In this document: in pieces, positions 6,133 through 13,301 of the stretch
Position numbering within the stretch: position 1 is the stretch's first letter
Layout: every line of letters begins with the position of its first letter
Source of the DNA: an uncultured Oxalobacteraceae bacterium
GTDB taxonomy: Bacteria; Pseudomonadota; Gammaproteobacteria; Burkholderiales; Burkholderiaceae
Assembly: GCA_946478765.1 (NCBI GenBank)
Contig: CAMLDH010000081.1
Coordinates: forward strand, 1 to 13,451
Reading direction: 5' to 3'
DNA: 13,451 bases
Position numbers and translations under genes: made by a program
Notes under the pieces: model-generated
Databases searched by the model: none
What the model was told of the DNA's origin: nothing
What the model saw: the letters and a program-made list of their open reading frames with translations, nothing else

Positions 6133-8211
6133 TCACTCGATGCGCCATGCAAACGACTCGAAGGTTTCCTTCCCTACACTGTTCTTTGCGTAACAGAAAA
6201 CTGAATGGCTACCCTTACCTTTGATCGCGAACGTCTTGCTTCCTACGAAGGAATGCCGATCAGGATTGGCCGCATGAGAGGGATCGGAACCGTTTGTCGT
6301 GTAATACACCGTGACCGATTTGTCTTTGTCGTCTGCCGCGTTGATCACGACATCAAAGGATTGCGGATACTGGCCGCTGGATTGATTCGCGCTGATCTCG
6401 GGCCGCTCTGCTTTGATATTCATCTTGTAGGTTTTGGTCTCGACATCCGACCAGTTCCCATGCGCATCCACTGCCCGTAATTTGATTGTCCAGTCTCCCG
6501 GGGTGTCGAGTCTGATCCGGCCGGAAGACGCGAAGGATGGTGAGCTTTGCGTGGGTGTCGAGCCATCCAGGGTGTAATGCACCTTGGGGGCCGGATCGGT
6601 ATCATGCCGTGCTCCTAATGCGAGTGTAATCGGGTTCGTGAAAACCCCCGAATCGTCCGACACATCAATGATCGGAGCCTTGGCGCTGGTCGAGGGCGTG
6701 TCGGGGTTGAGCACCCATTTGCCGTCAACTTGGTAAAGTGTGACGGAGACTGTATATCCCAAGCGACCTCCCAAATCGATGTATTCGGTGACGGTAAGCC
6801 GGCCGGCGATGAAATGCTCGGTCAACGTACCTGTCGCGCTCGGGACCACGGCCTTTTCAAAGGATCGGGAAGCAATGGGGGACGCAAGGCCGTCCTGATC
6901 GATCGCGATGAAATACACTTTCGACGTCTTGTTGATCGTGACCTTTGCGTCCGCATTCCAATGCTTCCCGTCGAATCCGACAAACAACGTGCCCTTGCTG
7001 GTGGAGGCTTCCACGACAAGGCTGCCTTTGTATGGCGTGCTGTTATCGGTCAAGATGCGGACCTCGGGCAGAAGGACATTCACTCCATAGGTTCGTGTCA
7101 CATCCTCGGCATTGTCGGCTGAAAACACGACATCCCACTCACCATCGGACGTCAAGGTCAACGATTGGGTGTTTGCAAGATCGCCGGTTTTTTTCTCGGC
7201 CACCGTCTCCACGATGAAGCCTGCGTTAAATGCTTTGGTAACGCGTTGGGCCGTATAGTGCACAGGCACGTTGCTCGGCTCCACCGCGACCGTGACTTGC
7301 AGCCCGGAGCCAACATTGCCGCTGTCCTTGTCGACGCTGATGGCCACGGGCGGTTTGGGGGGATTCTGGTTCAAGTATATTTTGAAGTCATCGAAAACCG
7401 TGAGTGTCTTGAGAATCGCTTCATGCCCTTGAAGGAACGACCCCAAGTCATATCGCTTGTTCAAATTGGCTCCGACCAGACGCCCGGTATCGGTATTTTG
7501 CTGATCGATGAAATCGCCGTGCGCGGTGAAGGCGACATAGGCTATCGCGTTGTTATCCAGCGAGGTGGACTGCCTCCAATCCTTATGGTCGGATGGAACA
7601 ATTTGGTTGAAAGTATCGTTCGAACCGAACGGGGTCTCATCCCTGACGCCACGAAACATATGCGATGTCTGTTCAAAGTCGCCGCCGGTCTTGAGCTCAT
7701 CGATGAAAGTATTGGCGCCAAGGCCGTGGAGGCCGCCGGCAAGGCAGACCACCGTGCTGACCACGTCGAATCGGTCATTGTCATTGTTCCAGCGACCATC
7801 GGCTTGCAACCCTCTCAGATAGCCCTCCGTCATCGTGCAACCAAGCGAATGGGTAATGATATCGATTTTCTTCACGCCCAGATACTTGACCACGCTGTCG
7901 ATAAAGGTTCTCAGTGCCTCGATATGGCGGCGATGCACGCCGTTTTGCAAATCGGGCGTCGTATTGTTTTCTCCCAGATAATCCATCGCCCAGATTTCGC
8001 AATCCTGATAATGCAAGCCGTGACCCGGATCTTTCAGGAATTCCTTTATTGTCTGCATCCCGAACTTGGGATCGGCTGAATTGGTCGCATTCCCATGAAT
8101 CAAAATAACGGGCGTATGTTTGAGGGCATCCCTGTGCTGGGCGCGATTCATGGTTGGATCGCCGCCAAACCCTGTCAGGGCATGGCCGAAGTCTTGTGGA
8201 AAGATATTCAT
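6133..8211 (-). CDS. PhaZ7-like PHB depolymerase/lipase with chitobiase-type C-terminal modules
   Basis: This is 692 aa from ATG 8211, set by a strong site (AAGGAG, 6 bases upstream); a frame running further up to 8271 lacks one. The N-terminal 300 residues are an alpha/beta hydrolase: TPVILIHGN (33-41), DCEIWAMDYL (70-79), nucleophile Ser122 in THSLG, and LAGGLHGL (157-164). This order closely recalls PhaZ7 of Paucimonas lemoignei, which attacks native PHB. By analogy with PhaZ7, Asp236 in FIDQQ and His263 in QGHEA complete the triad. Residues about 459-502 (EHFIAGRLTVTEY...) look like a small binding module. VHYTLDGSTP (about 544-553) and VYYTTNGSDP (about 635-644) mark two chitobiase/hexosaminidase C-terminal (CHB_HEX) repeats. 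These are extracellular-type modules, yet I see no signal peptide. Substrate could be PHB or another polyester or lipid. Part of its 3' end is duplicated at 3174-3254. Confidence 0.88.
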   Translation of the reverse strand: MNIFPQDFGHALTGFGGDPTMNRAQHRDALKHTPVILIHGNATNSADPKFGMQTIKEFLKDPGHGLHYQDCEIWAMDYLGENNTTPDLQNGVHRRHIEALRTFIDSVVKYLGVKKIDIITHSLGCTMTEGYLRGLQADGRWNNDNDRFDVVSTVVCLAGGLHGLGANTFIDELKTGGDFEQTSHMFRGVRDETPFGSNDTFNQIVPSDHKDWRQSTSLDNNAIAYVAFTAHGDFIDQQNTDTGRLVGANLNKRYDLGSFLQGHEAILKTLTVFDDFKIYLNQNPPKPPVAISVDKDSGNVGSGLQVTVAVEPSNVPVHYTAQRVTKAFNAGFIVETVAEKKTGDLANTQSLTLTSDGEWDVVFSADNAEDVTRTYGVNVLLPEVRILTDNSTPYKGSLVVEASTSKGTLFVGFDGKHWNADAKVTINKTSKVYFIAIDQDGLASPIASRSFEKAVVPSATGTLTEHFIAGRLTVTEYIDLGGRLGYTVSVTLYQVDGKWVLNPDTPSTSAKAPIIDVSDDSGVFTNPITLALGARHDTDPAPKVHYTLDGSTPTQSSPSFASSGRIRLDTPGDWTIKLRAVDAHGNWSDVETKTYKMNIKAERPEISANQSSGQYPQSFDVVINAADDKDKSVTVYYTTNGSDPSHAANPDRHSFVGSKTFAIKGKGSHSVFCYAKNSVGKETFESFAWRIE

Positions 8212-8752
8212 GATTACTCCTTGTATGCTGCTGGCTGTATTCAGTCGCCGCCTTTGGGAAAGTTGTGTCACTTCGCTGATTCAGCGCTTCACCGTTGTAT
8301 GCCATAAACATCGTGGATTCAGATTTGGATCGCGTGATTGATTACGCAGAATGACAGGCGGAATGATGAAACAACAGCGATAAGGCCCGGTACATGCGAG
8401 TGAAAATTTGCACATCTCCTGAAAAATGGAACAGGAAGCCATTAAAACTTAGGAGATATGCCAAGGTCTTTCAACAGTTTCTTTGCATAGTTAACTGTCG
8501 GTTGATATTGAACAGGGAAGCTTCCGCTCTTTCGCTTAACTCCAAAGGAATATGTCCATTTTCGTCATGTATCGACACCATTGAGCCGCATCAAAAATCA
8601 TCGACCAGCAGCGCCTATGCTGATTAAAGGTGAAGGCACACACGGTCTTGTCTTCTGATCGATTTTCTCTTGCGCTGCAATTTTGCAGGCCCGCCCGTCA
8701 CCCTGATTGCTTTGATTTATTTATCAACTCTTCCTTGATAGGGGCGATTCAC
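8212..8752. other. Divergent intergenic region between depolymerase and metallopeptidase
   Basis: About 540 bases separate two outward-facing start codons, so promoters for both genes should lie here. I could not pick out convincing -35/-10 pairs. A + frame at 8394-8627 has no family resemblance and no good ribosome-binding site. The metallopeptidase frame also extends back to a GTG at 8630, but those residues look non-coding. Confidence 0.5.
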
Positions 8753-10294
8753 ATGGCTCAATCTGACAACACGAACGTGGGTACAAAAGCACCACCGCAA
8801 CGGACGCCCCGAGCAAAGCATTATTCCGGCATCACGTCTTCGTCGTTTGGCGAGACCCGCGCACCTGAATCAATGGATGCAGCGGTCATGCATGATGGCG
8901 GAGTGAATGCATGGATGGATGACCCGGAATACGGCACCACGATTCAACGTCCAGCTCCTGCATTAGAGGACGGCAATCTCTCGTACGAGATTCCTGGCAA
9001 GCCAATTCCGATCGGGTTTTACTCGGCTGGAACGGCCAACTTCCGTTACTGGACAGCAGTCGAAGCATTGCGGCGCGGCGCCGATTTCTGGCGCGCGAGA
9101 CTACCGGATTTAACATGGCATACCGGATCGAAGCTGACGGTCGTCCTTGATGATGGCATCGACTTCAATGCCTTCTACGACAGAACTGCACTGAAATTCT
9201 TCCATGGCCGCACGGCAGAGGGCATCGTCTATTCCGGCGAAAGCCCCGATGTTCTTTGCCACGAAATGGGACATGCCATTCTGGATGCGTTAAAACCGGA
9301 GTTGTGGAATGTCGCTAGTCAGGAGGTGGCTGCATTTCATGAATCGTTCGGGGACATGAGCTCAATCCTGTCGGCATTGCAATTGCCAATGATGCGAACT
9401 GCGGTGCTTTCCGAGACCGATGGCCGCATCAATCGGAATTCACGGCTGTCGCGACTGGCGGAACAACTTGGGCACGCGATCCGGGGACAGCATCCGGACG
9501 CGGTGGATCAAGACTGCTTGCGAAATGCATCGAACCGATTCGTGTATGAATCACCGCTGTTTCTTAAATCGTCTGGCCCGGCTTCTACACTCAGTTCCGA
9601 GCCTCACTCTTTCTCGCGAGTGTTCACCGGCGCCTTCCTCGATGGCTTGGCCGGAATACTGATGGCAGTCGCCAAAGATCAGTCAATGCCGACGGACGCC
9701 GAACTGCTGGCTGTTAGCGCAGACATGGGTGACATCCTGGTCGCGGGTATTCGCAACGCATCCGTCGTCTCGACTTTCTACGCGCAAGTGGCGGCAGGCA
9801 TGGTGCAGGCAGCGGCCGCAGTCGATTCCTCATTCTCTCGTGTGCTCAAAGCGGTGTTCATCAAACGCGGTATTCTGTCTCTGCATTCCGCAACCACGGT
9901 CGAGGCATTGACCGATGTCGCCACCAGCATGTTTGGCGGCGCACTTGCGGTGGGACCGATTGCCTATGCCCCGGCCCATATGGCGATCGATGGTGCCCAT
10001 TACGGCCTCGGCGACCGCCCACTGATTGTGGAAACGCCTTCGCAACCGCGCCGGTTTTCGGCCAGCGCCGCAGTCAACGAGCTCATACCGATGCAGGCTC
10101 CAAGCTCAGAAGTGGCGGCACGCGGATTCGTGGAGCAGTTGTTCAAGCAAGGACGAGTCGATTTCGGGAATGTCGCTGCCGATGAAGACCGCATCGATCC
10201 GCTTGCCGGCTTGAAAACCCACCGATTGGTCGAAGCCAATGATGCTGTACGTCTTGAGCGCGTTCTGTGTGATTGCGGCCTATGTCACGACTAA
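8753..10294 (+). CDS. Gluzincin (thermolysin-like) zinc metallopeptidase
   Basis: This is 513 aa from ATG 8753, with AGGGG 9 bases upstream. The zinc site is HEMGH (170-174), with a downstream glutamate in HESFGDMSS (Glu197, Asp201), 27 residues after the first His. That spacing and the ..E...D pattern match M4/M36-type gluzincins, where the equivalent is about 24. The protein has no signal peptide and no recognisable FTP/PepSY propeptide; it opens with a polar, Pro-rich stretch (MAQSDNTNVGTKAPPQ) and reaches the core near residue 90. The C-terminal half is alanine-rich and helical, and ends in VLCDCGLCHD. A small gene starts inside its last codons. It may be cytosolic, or leave the cell by a route other than Sec. 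The exact family is uncertain; the peptidase call is firm. Confidence 0.87.
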   Translation: MAQSDNTNVGTKAPPQRTPRAKHYSGITSSSFGETRAPESMDAAVMHDGGVNAWMDDPEYGTTIQRPAPALEDGNLSYEIPGKPIPIGFYSAGTANFRYWTAVEALRRGADFWRARLPDLTWHTGSKLTVVLDDGIDFNAFYDRTALKFFHGRTAEGIVYSGESPDVLCHEMGHAILDALKPELWNVASQEVAAFHESFGDMSSILSALQLPMMRTAVLSETDGRINRNSRLSRLAEQLGHAIRGQHPDAVDQDCLRNASNRFVYESPLFLKSSGPASTLSSEPHSFSRVFTGAFLDGLAGILMAVAKDQSMPTDAELLAVSADMGDILVAGIRNASVVSTFYAQVAAGMVQAAAAVDSSFSRVLKAVFIKRGILSLHSATTVEALTDVATSMFGGALAVGPIAYAPAHMAIDGAHYGLGDRPLIVETPSQPRRFSASAAVNELIPMQAPSSEVAARGFVEQLFKQGRVDFGNVAADEDRIDPLAGLKTHRLVEANDAVRLERVLCDCGLCHD

Positions 10295-10559
10295 TGGGGG
10301 CAACGGAGGAGGCGAGCGGCGCGATCCGGCCGATCCAGCAATAATTTTTCCTGACATGAGCGAGAAAAAACCAATTCCCGCAGATAGCATTGTTCCGGAC
10401 ACCGCGGAGTCGCAGGCGTATGTACGCGGCATCGTGGAACGCGGGGAGGCCGCTTGGCCAGATAAGAACGGCAATCTTCCTCCTGGCGTCACGCACGAGA
10501 TCGTCGGATGCCATGAACCAAGCGGCTTGCCTATTTTGCTGCGCAAGAGAATGTACTAG
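10239..10559 (+). CDS. Small protein with hydrophobic N-terminus, overlapping the metallopeptidase
   Basis: This is 106 aa, starting 56 bases inside the metallopeptidase gene in another frame (ATGATG at 10239; a weak GAAG precedes it). Residues 3-17 (LYVLSAFCVIAAYVT) are hydrophobic, like a signal peptide or membrane anchor, though no Lys or Arg precedes them. A Gly/Asn linker and a polar domain follow (YVRGIVERGEAAWPDKNG, then a Cys-containing region ending in LLRKRMY). I recognise no family. ATG 10356 is an alternative start that would remove the hydrophobic part. The overlap implies co-translation with the peptidase and so a partner role such as inhibitor, chaperone or immunity factor. That is inference, supported by the same layout at the subtilase. 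Confidence 0.6.
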   Translation: MMLYVLSAFCVIAAYVTTNGGNGGGERRDPADPAIIFPDMSEKKPIPADSIVPDTAESQAYVRGIVERGEAAWPDKNGNLPPGVTHEIVGCHEPSGLPILLRKRMY

Positions 10560-10625
10560 TGCAATTGCCGCTGAATACTGCGCCGAACGTGCCGGTCCGA
10601 TAGAGGGGAGTGAAATTTTCAAAAC

Positions 10626-10638
10626 CTAGCGCTAGCGC
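10626..10638. repeat. Overlapping perfect palindromes
   Basis: CTAGCGCTAG (10626-10635) and GCGCTAGCGC (10629-10638) are both self-complementary and overlap. They lie just past the small gene; function unknown. Confidence 0.4.
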
Positions 10639-10673
10639 ACCCTCCGCGCTCGATACGAAAACATCGCCGATAT

Positions 10674-10692
10674 ACGTGCCTCATGGGCACGT
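10674..10692 (+). terminator. Terminator-like hairpin after the metallopeptidase pair
   Basis: ACGTGCC (10674-10680) pairs with GGCACGT (10686-10692) around TCATG, followed by TT and then CCCC. The stem is strong, but the T-run is minimal. Its place 115 bases past the last + strand gene and just before the IS3 fragment fits a terminator or the fragment's border. Confidence 0.4.
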
Positions 10693-10728
10693 TTCCCCTC
10701 CGTGCCCAGAATAAAATCGCCCGGTACA

Positions 10729-11110
10729 TTGCTGCGCGAGCATGGCAAGCCAGAGGTATTCAACAGCGATCAGGGCTCGCAGTTCACGAGCAAGTCGTTC
10801 ACAGACGTGCTCAAGCGCGAAGATGTGGACATCAGCATGGACGGGCGCGGGCGGGCGTTGGACAACATCTTCGTTGAGCGCCTGTGGCGCAACGTGAAGC
10901 ACGAGGACGTGTACTTGAAGGGGATATGCCAATATGGCCGAGCTGATGGTCGGACTGGCGCAATATTTCGCGTTCTACAACGAAGAACGGCCGCACCAGT
11001 CCCTTGGGTATCAGACGCCGGCCAGCATCTATCGCAGCGGCGTCGGCGGCGGCGCGCTGATCGTCGATAAGTATGGCAATACCGAAGTAGCGGTGCTCGA
11101 AACGACATGA
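10729..11110 (+). pseudogene. IS3-family transposase, 5'-truncated and frameshifted
   Basis: The frame shows the C-terminal DDE core of IS3-family OrfB: GKPEVFNSDQGSQFTS (second Asp), then DNIFVERLWRN (the Glu) and KHEDVYLKG. At about 10921-10924 one extra base (GGGATAT where GGATAT is expected) shifts the frame. The next frame then continues exactly as the family does: YANMAELMVGLAQYF, FYNEERPHQSLGYQTP, then a stop at 11108-11110. The helix-turn-helix OrfA and the first catalytic Asp are missing. This is a dead copy and evidence of past rearrangement beside the AT-rich unit to its right. Confidence 0.88.
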
Positions 11111-11120
11111 AAGGCAGTCG

Positions 11121-11172
11121 CCCTGCCGGGGGCGGCCCCTGAAGGATGAAGCCCTCCAGGGGCACGGCAGGG
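11121..11172 (+). repeat. Long imperfect hairpin after the transposase
   Basis: CCCTGCCG (11121-11128) pairs with CGGCAGGG (11165-11172), and inside them GCCCCTG (11135-11141) pairs with CAGGGGC (11157-11163). The nested stems start 11 bases past the transposase stop. They could be a terminator of the lost element; no T-run follows. The IS3 right end may lie further on, near GGGTCCACTTTA (about 11253-11264), where the open frame to the right appears to be cut. Confidence 0.5.
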
Positions 11173-11263
11173 GAATCACGGGGCAGCGCCGACCAGCTGC
11201 AGCGAAGGAAGCGGACAGAGCTTAAATTCGTCGAATAATTGTCTTGACCGATGGGTCCACTTT

Positions 11264-11490
11264 AATTGATCGGGAGTGCCAGAGTTGCCGGGGGGAGCCA
11301 AGAAGCCCAATTCGGCAGTTGATTTCGGCAATTGCGCGGATTGCAGCAATGGATTCGATGTCCCCGGCAGGACAGTGACGGAAAAGTCTACGTTGAGTGA
11401 CGGGGCGTAATCTGCCGCAGGCCCGAAATGCATCGTTCCGCCTGCCATCAATTGATCCGCGCGTGCATCGCCTCCGGAGAAGGTCTGCAT
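11264..11490 (-). pseudogene. Fragment of an unknown gene cut by the IS3 end
   Basis: On the - strand ATG 11490 (preceded in frame by TAATGA) opens MQTFSGGDARADQLMAGG, followed by protein-like sequence (FSVTVLPGTSNPLL, TAELGFLAPPGNSG). Near 11264 the frame runs into sequence I take as the IS3 terminus and continues to 11176 without sense. No ribosome-binding site is obvious. I recognise no family. It may be an N-terminal or internal piece of a gene interrupted by the IS. Confidence 0.3.
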
Positions 11491-11540
11491 AGCGTGGCCT
11501 GTGGCTGCTCATTAGTCGAACAGTTCTTGAGCTTGCTCAG

Positions 11541-12137
11541 TCATTTCATTGTCGAGGCAACCAGTAACGAAATCGCTGCAAGAGCGGAGGTTCCCAATCC
11601 CACTAAGGCAATATATGCGAGTTGAAAGCAAGCCTTAGCAAGTGATCTGCTGAAGCGAGGCCATACTAGATCCTCATTATATTGAGCTCCAATAAATAGG
11701 TCTCGTATGGAATGGGGACGCGGATCCCCAGATCGCAGTGCTTCTGTGGCTTGTCGAGTTAACCAAAATCCACCAATAACTTTGACAGACTTCGTCGCAT
11801 TTCTTGTGATGGCGATTTGTTTTTCATACACCAAGACCCCTACTAAAAGGGTGTAGACGATTAAAGCCGCGAGACCCGAAAATCCGAAAAGTAAGGCAAG
11901 TTGAATTAACGCATTCCCGTCCATTGAACCTTCGAAATGTGATCTGTACCAAAGTATCGTAATCACTATAGCGATGAGTAACCCCCCGATTTTTTGAGCT
12001 CCCTTGGGAATATCCTCTTCAACTGGTTCCCAATGAAACCGTCCTTTCCAAGTAAGTGCGAGCGCTGCTGCGGCCGCAATGAGAGAGCCACCGGTCGCAA
12101 CTATTTGAGCTAATACACCGTAAGAAGCCTCGGCCAT
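11541..12137 (-). CDS. Unknown four-TM membrane protein
   Basis: This is 198 aa. Hydrophobic segments lie at about residues 7-28, 50-64, 77-104 and 172-194. A charged loop (about 105-170, with EKQIAITRNATKSVKV and RSGDPRPHSIRDLF) separates TM3 from TM4; most of its Arg/Lys suggests it is cytoplasmic. The start is ATG 12137, two bases after the upstream TGA stop (TGATAATG); a TTG at 12143 overlapping that stop is the alternative. Either way the two genes are translationally coupled. I recognise no family. Base composition is lower in G/C than in the hydrolase genes, as for its partner. It may anchor, or be the membrane effector for, the soluble partner; that is inference from the coupling alone. 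Confidence 0.72.
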   Translation of the reverse strand: MAEASYGVLAQIVATGGSLIAAAAALALTWKGRFHWEPVEEDIPKGAQKIGGLLIAIVITILWYRSHFEGSMDGNALIQLALLFGFSGLAALIVYTLLVGVLVYEKQIAITRNATKSVKVIGGFWLTRQATEALRSGDPRPHSIRDLFIGAQYNEDLVWPRFSRSLAKACFQLAYIALVGLGTSALAAISLLVASTMK

Positions 12138-12139
12138 TA

Positions 12140-12964
12140 TCAAACCATTAACGTTAAGTCAAATGATGGGGGAATATCGAAAACCCCGCTGTCCCGAATT
12201 TCATCTCGATCAGCTGTAGCAAGAAGAAAGATATATCTGCCAGGAAGAATATAGCTTTCGGCCGGTGTAGTTGGTCCCGAAAAAACGATGAAATTAATAA
12301 AATATGCGGGTGAGTACGAAACGCGTGCCCCAATCGTTTGAGTGTGGACTCGAACGGTGAGCATATTGGACCCACCCGGACTATCGCTTGGTCGCTTTCC
12401 GAAGGAGAAGTAGGTGGACGCGGCCATTCTGCCAGTTAGGAAAGCTGTCAATTGTTGGCTAAACCCGAAGACGGCCTCCTCGGGCTTTAAATAATGAACT
12501 TCTGGATATATGTCACTTGGACGATTTTTAAAAATGTAATATATGTCTGCTGGGTTTGGTATGGGGGCGTACTTACCAGTTTCAAAATTTGGAATAGCAA
12601 TTGGAACGATGAATTCACCCGCAGGTATACATGGCAAATAGCCATCGTAATACGAGCGAGTAAAGTGTAATTGCCTTTGGAGTTGTTCGACGTTTTGTTC
12701 AATGTCAGCTGTCGATGCAGTCGCATGTCTAAGGCCTTCAAATGAAATTGGTTGATTTCCTTCGTCGAGAATTTGATTTGCAAGATTTTCACAAATAGCT
12801 GATGCAGCGTCATGTATATGGCTTTGGAGATTCTGAAAAAGCGCTGTAGTCACTGCCCCGAAGTCTAACCTAGAATATTCCGGTTTCGAGACGGTCGCCG
12901 TTTCCTCTTGATCGGCTTGCATTTTGCTCGACTCTGGTTCGCTTTCCTCGTGTACGTAAGACAT
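12140..12964 (-). CDS. Unknown 274-aa soluble protein, first gene of AT-rich pair
   Basis: ATG 12964 has an excellent ribosome-binding site (AGGAGGTG, 12967-12974). The N-terminal 28 residues are acidic and polar and probably disordered. Residues about 35-105 look helical (FGAVTTALFQNLQSHIHDA, then IEQNVEQLQRQLHF). From about 110 on the protein looks beta-rich (AGEFIVPIAIPNF, VSYSPAYFINFIVF, YILPGRYIFLLAT). There is no signal peptide, TM segment or catalytic motif I can name. The stop lies against the start of the membrane-protein gene, so both are probably made in a fixed ratio. Composition is markedly AT-rich: 12481-12540 has 18 G/C in 60, unlike the hydrolase genes, which suggests separate acquisition. 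No known family recognised. Confidence 0.72.
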   Translation of the reverse strand: MSYVHEESEPESSKMQADQEETATVSKPEYSRLDFGAVTTALFQNLQSHIHDAASAICENLANQILDEGNQPISFEGLRHATASTADIEQNVEQLQRQLHFTRSYYDGYLPCIPAGEFIVPIAIPNFETGKYAPIPNPADIYYIFKNRPSDIYPEVHYLKPEEAVFGFSQQLTAFLTGRMAASTYFSFGKRPSDSPGGSNMLTVRVHTQTIGARVSYSPAYFINFIVFSGPTTPAESYILPGRYIFLLATADRDEIRDSGVFDIPPSFDLTLMV

Positions 12965-13108
12965 AGCACCTCCTCGGAAGGGGTCTGACCTGATTTTGAT
13001 AAAGATCTAGTAGACGCGCGCCTGAAAATCACGAAGGAATTCGGCTACTTAAGTACAAGATTTTCGGCAGTAACGCCATATCTTATAACTTGCTGTCTTT
13101 CTTCGTAA

Positions 13109-13136
13109 CTTAGTTAAGATTACTCTCTTAACTAAG
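13109..13136. repeat. Perfect 10-bp inverted repeat
   Basis: CTTAGTTAAG (13109-13118) and CTTAACTAAG (13127-13136) are exact reverse complements separated by 8 bases. It could be an operator for a dimeric repressor or an RNA hairpin. It lies about 145 bases upstream of the AT-rich gene pair. Confidence 0.6.
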
Positions 13137-13194
13137 CCGTAGACCGAAGTCGAAATGGCTTCGATGACCGCCTTTGATATGTCGCAAAGACTTT

Positions 13195-13214
13195 ACCTTC
13201 CCTAGCAGGAAGGT
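13195..13214 (+). terminator. Terminator-like hairpin in the right non-coding region
   Basis: ACCTTCC (13195-13201) pairs with GGAAGGT (13208-13214) around a 6-base loop, followed by TTCTTAAA. If real, it would end a + strand transcript made from about 13100-13190, where smaller stems precede it. No gene lies there, so the transcript would be a small RNA. Confidence 0.4.
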
Positions 13215-13256
13215 TTCTTAAAGCCCATTCGTTGTAAGGGCGTTATGAATCCCAGC

Positions 13257-13301
13257 ATTTTCATGGAACAATGCAACAGATTAAATCTATTGCATGAAAA
13301 T
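13257..13301. repeat. Nested inverted repeats
   Basis: ATTTTCATG (13257-13265) pairs with CATGAAAAT (13293-13301). Between them TGCAA (13272-13276) pairs with TTGCA (13290-13294), enclosing AGATT-A-AATCT (13278-13288). The arms share bases, so the two pairings are alternatives. A binding site for a regulator or integrase is possible. Confidence 0.5.

Noticed and set aside
7165..8079. 304-codon + strand frame opposite the PhaZ7-like gene
   Set aside because: It is antisense to a strongly supported gene and its translation resembles no protein; it is a by-product of GC-rich codon use.
8458..8490. Ten-codon frame (MPRSFNSFFA) after TTAGGAG
   Set aside because: The AGGAG is only two bases from the ATG, too close for good initiation, and nothing suggests a leader peptide.
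8394..8627. 77-codon + frame upstream of the metallopeptidase
   Set aside because: No ribosome-binding site, no family resemblance, and composition like non-coding DNA.
11541..12964. Toxin-antitoxin call for the AT-rich pair
   Set aside because: Proteins of 198 and 274 aa with four TM segments fit no toxin-antitoxin type I know; left as unknown.
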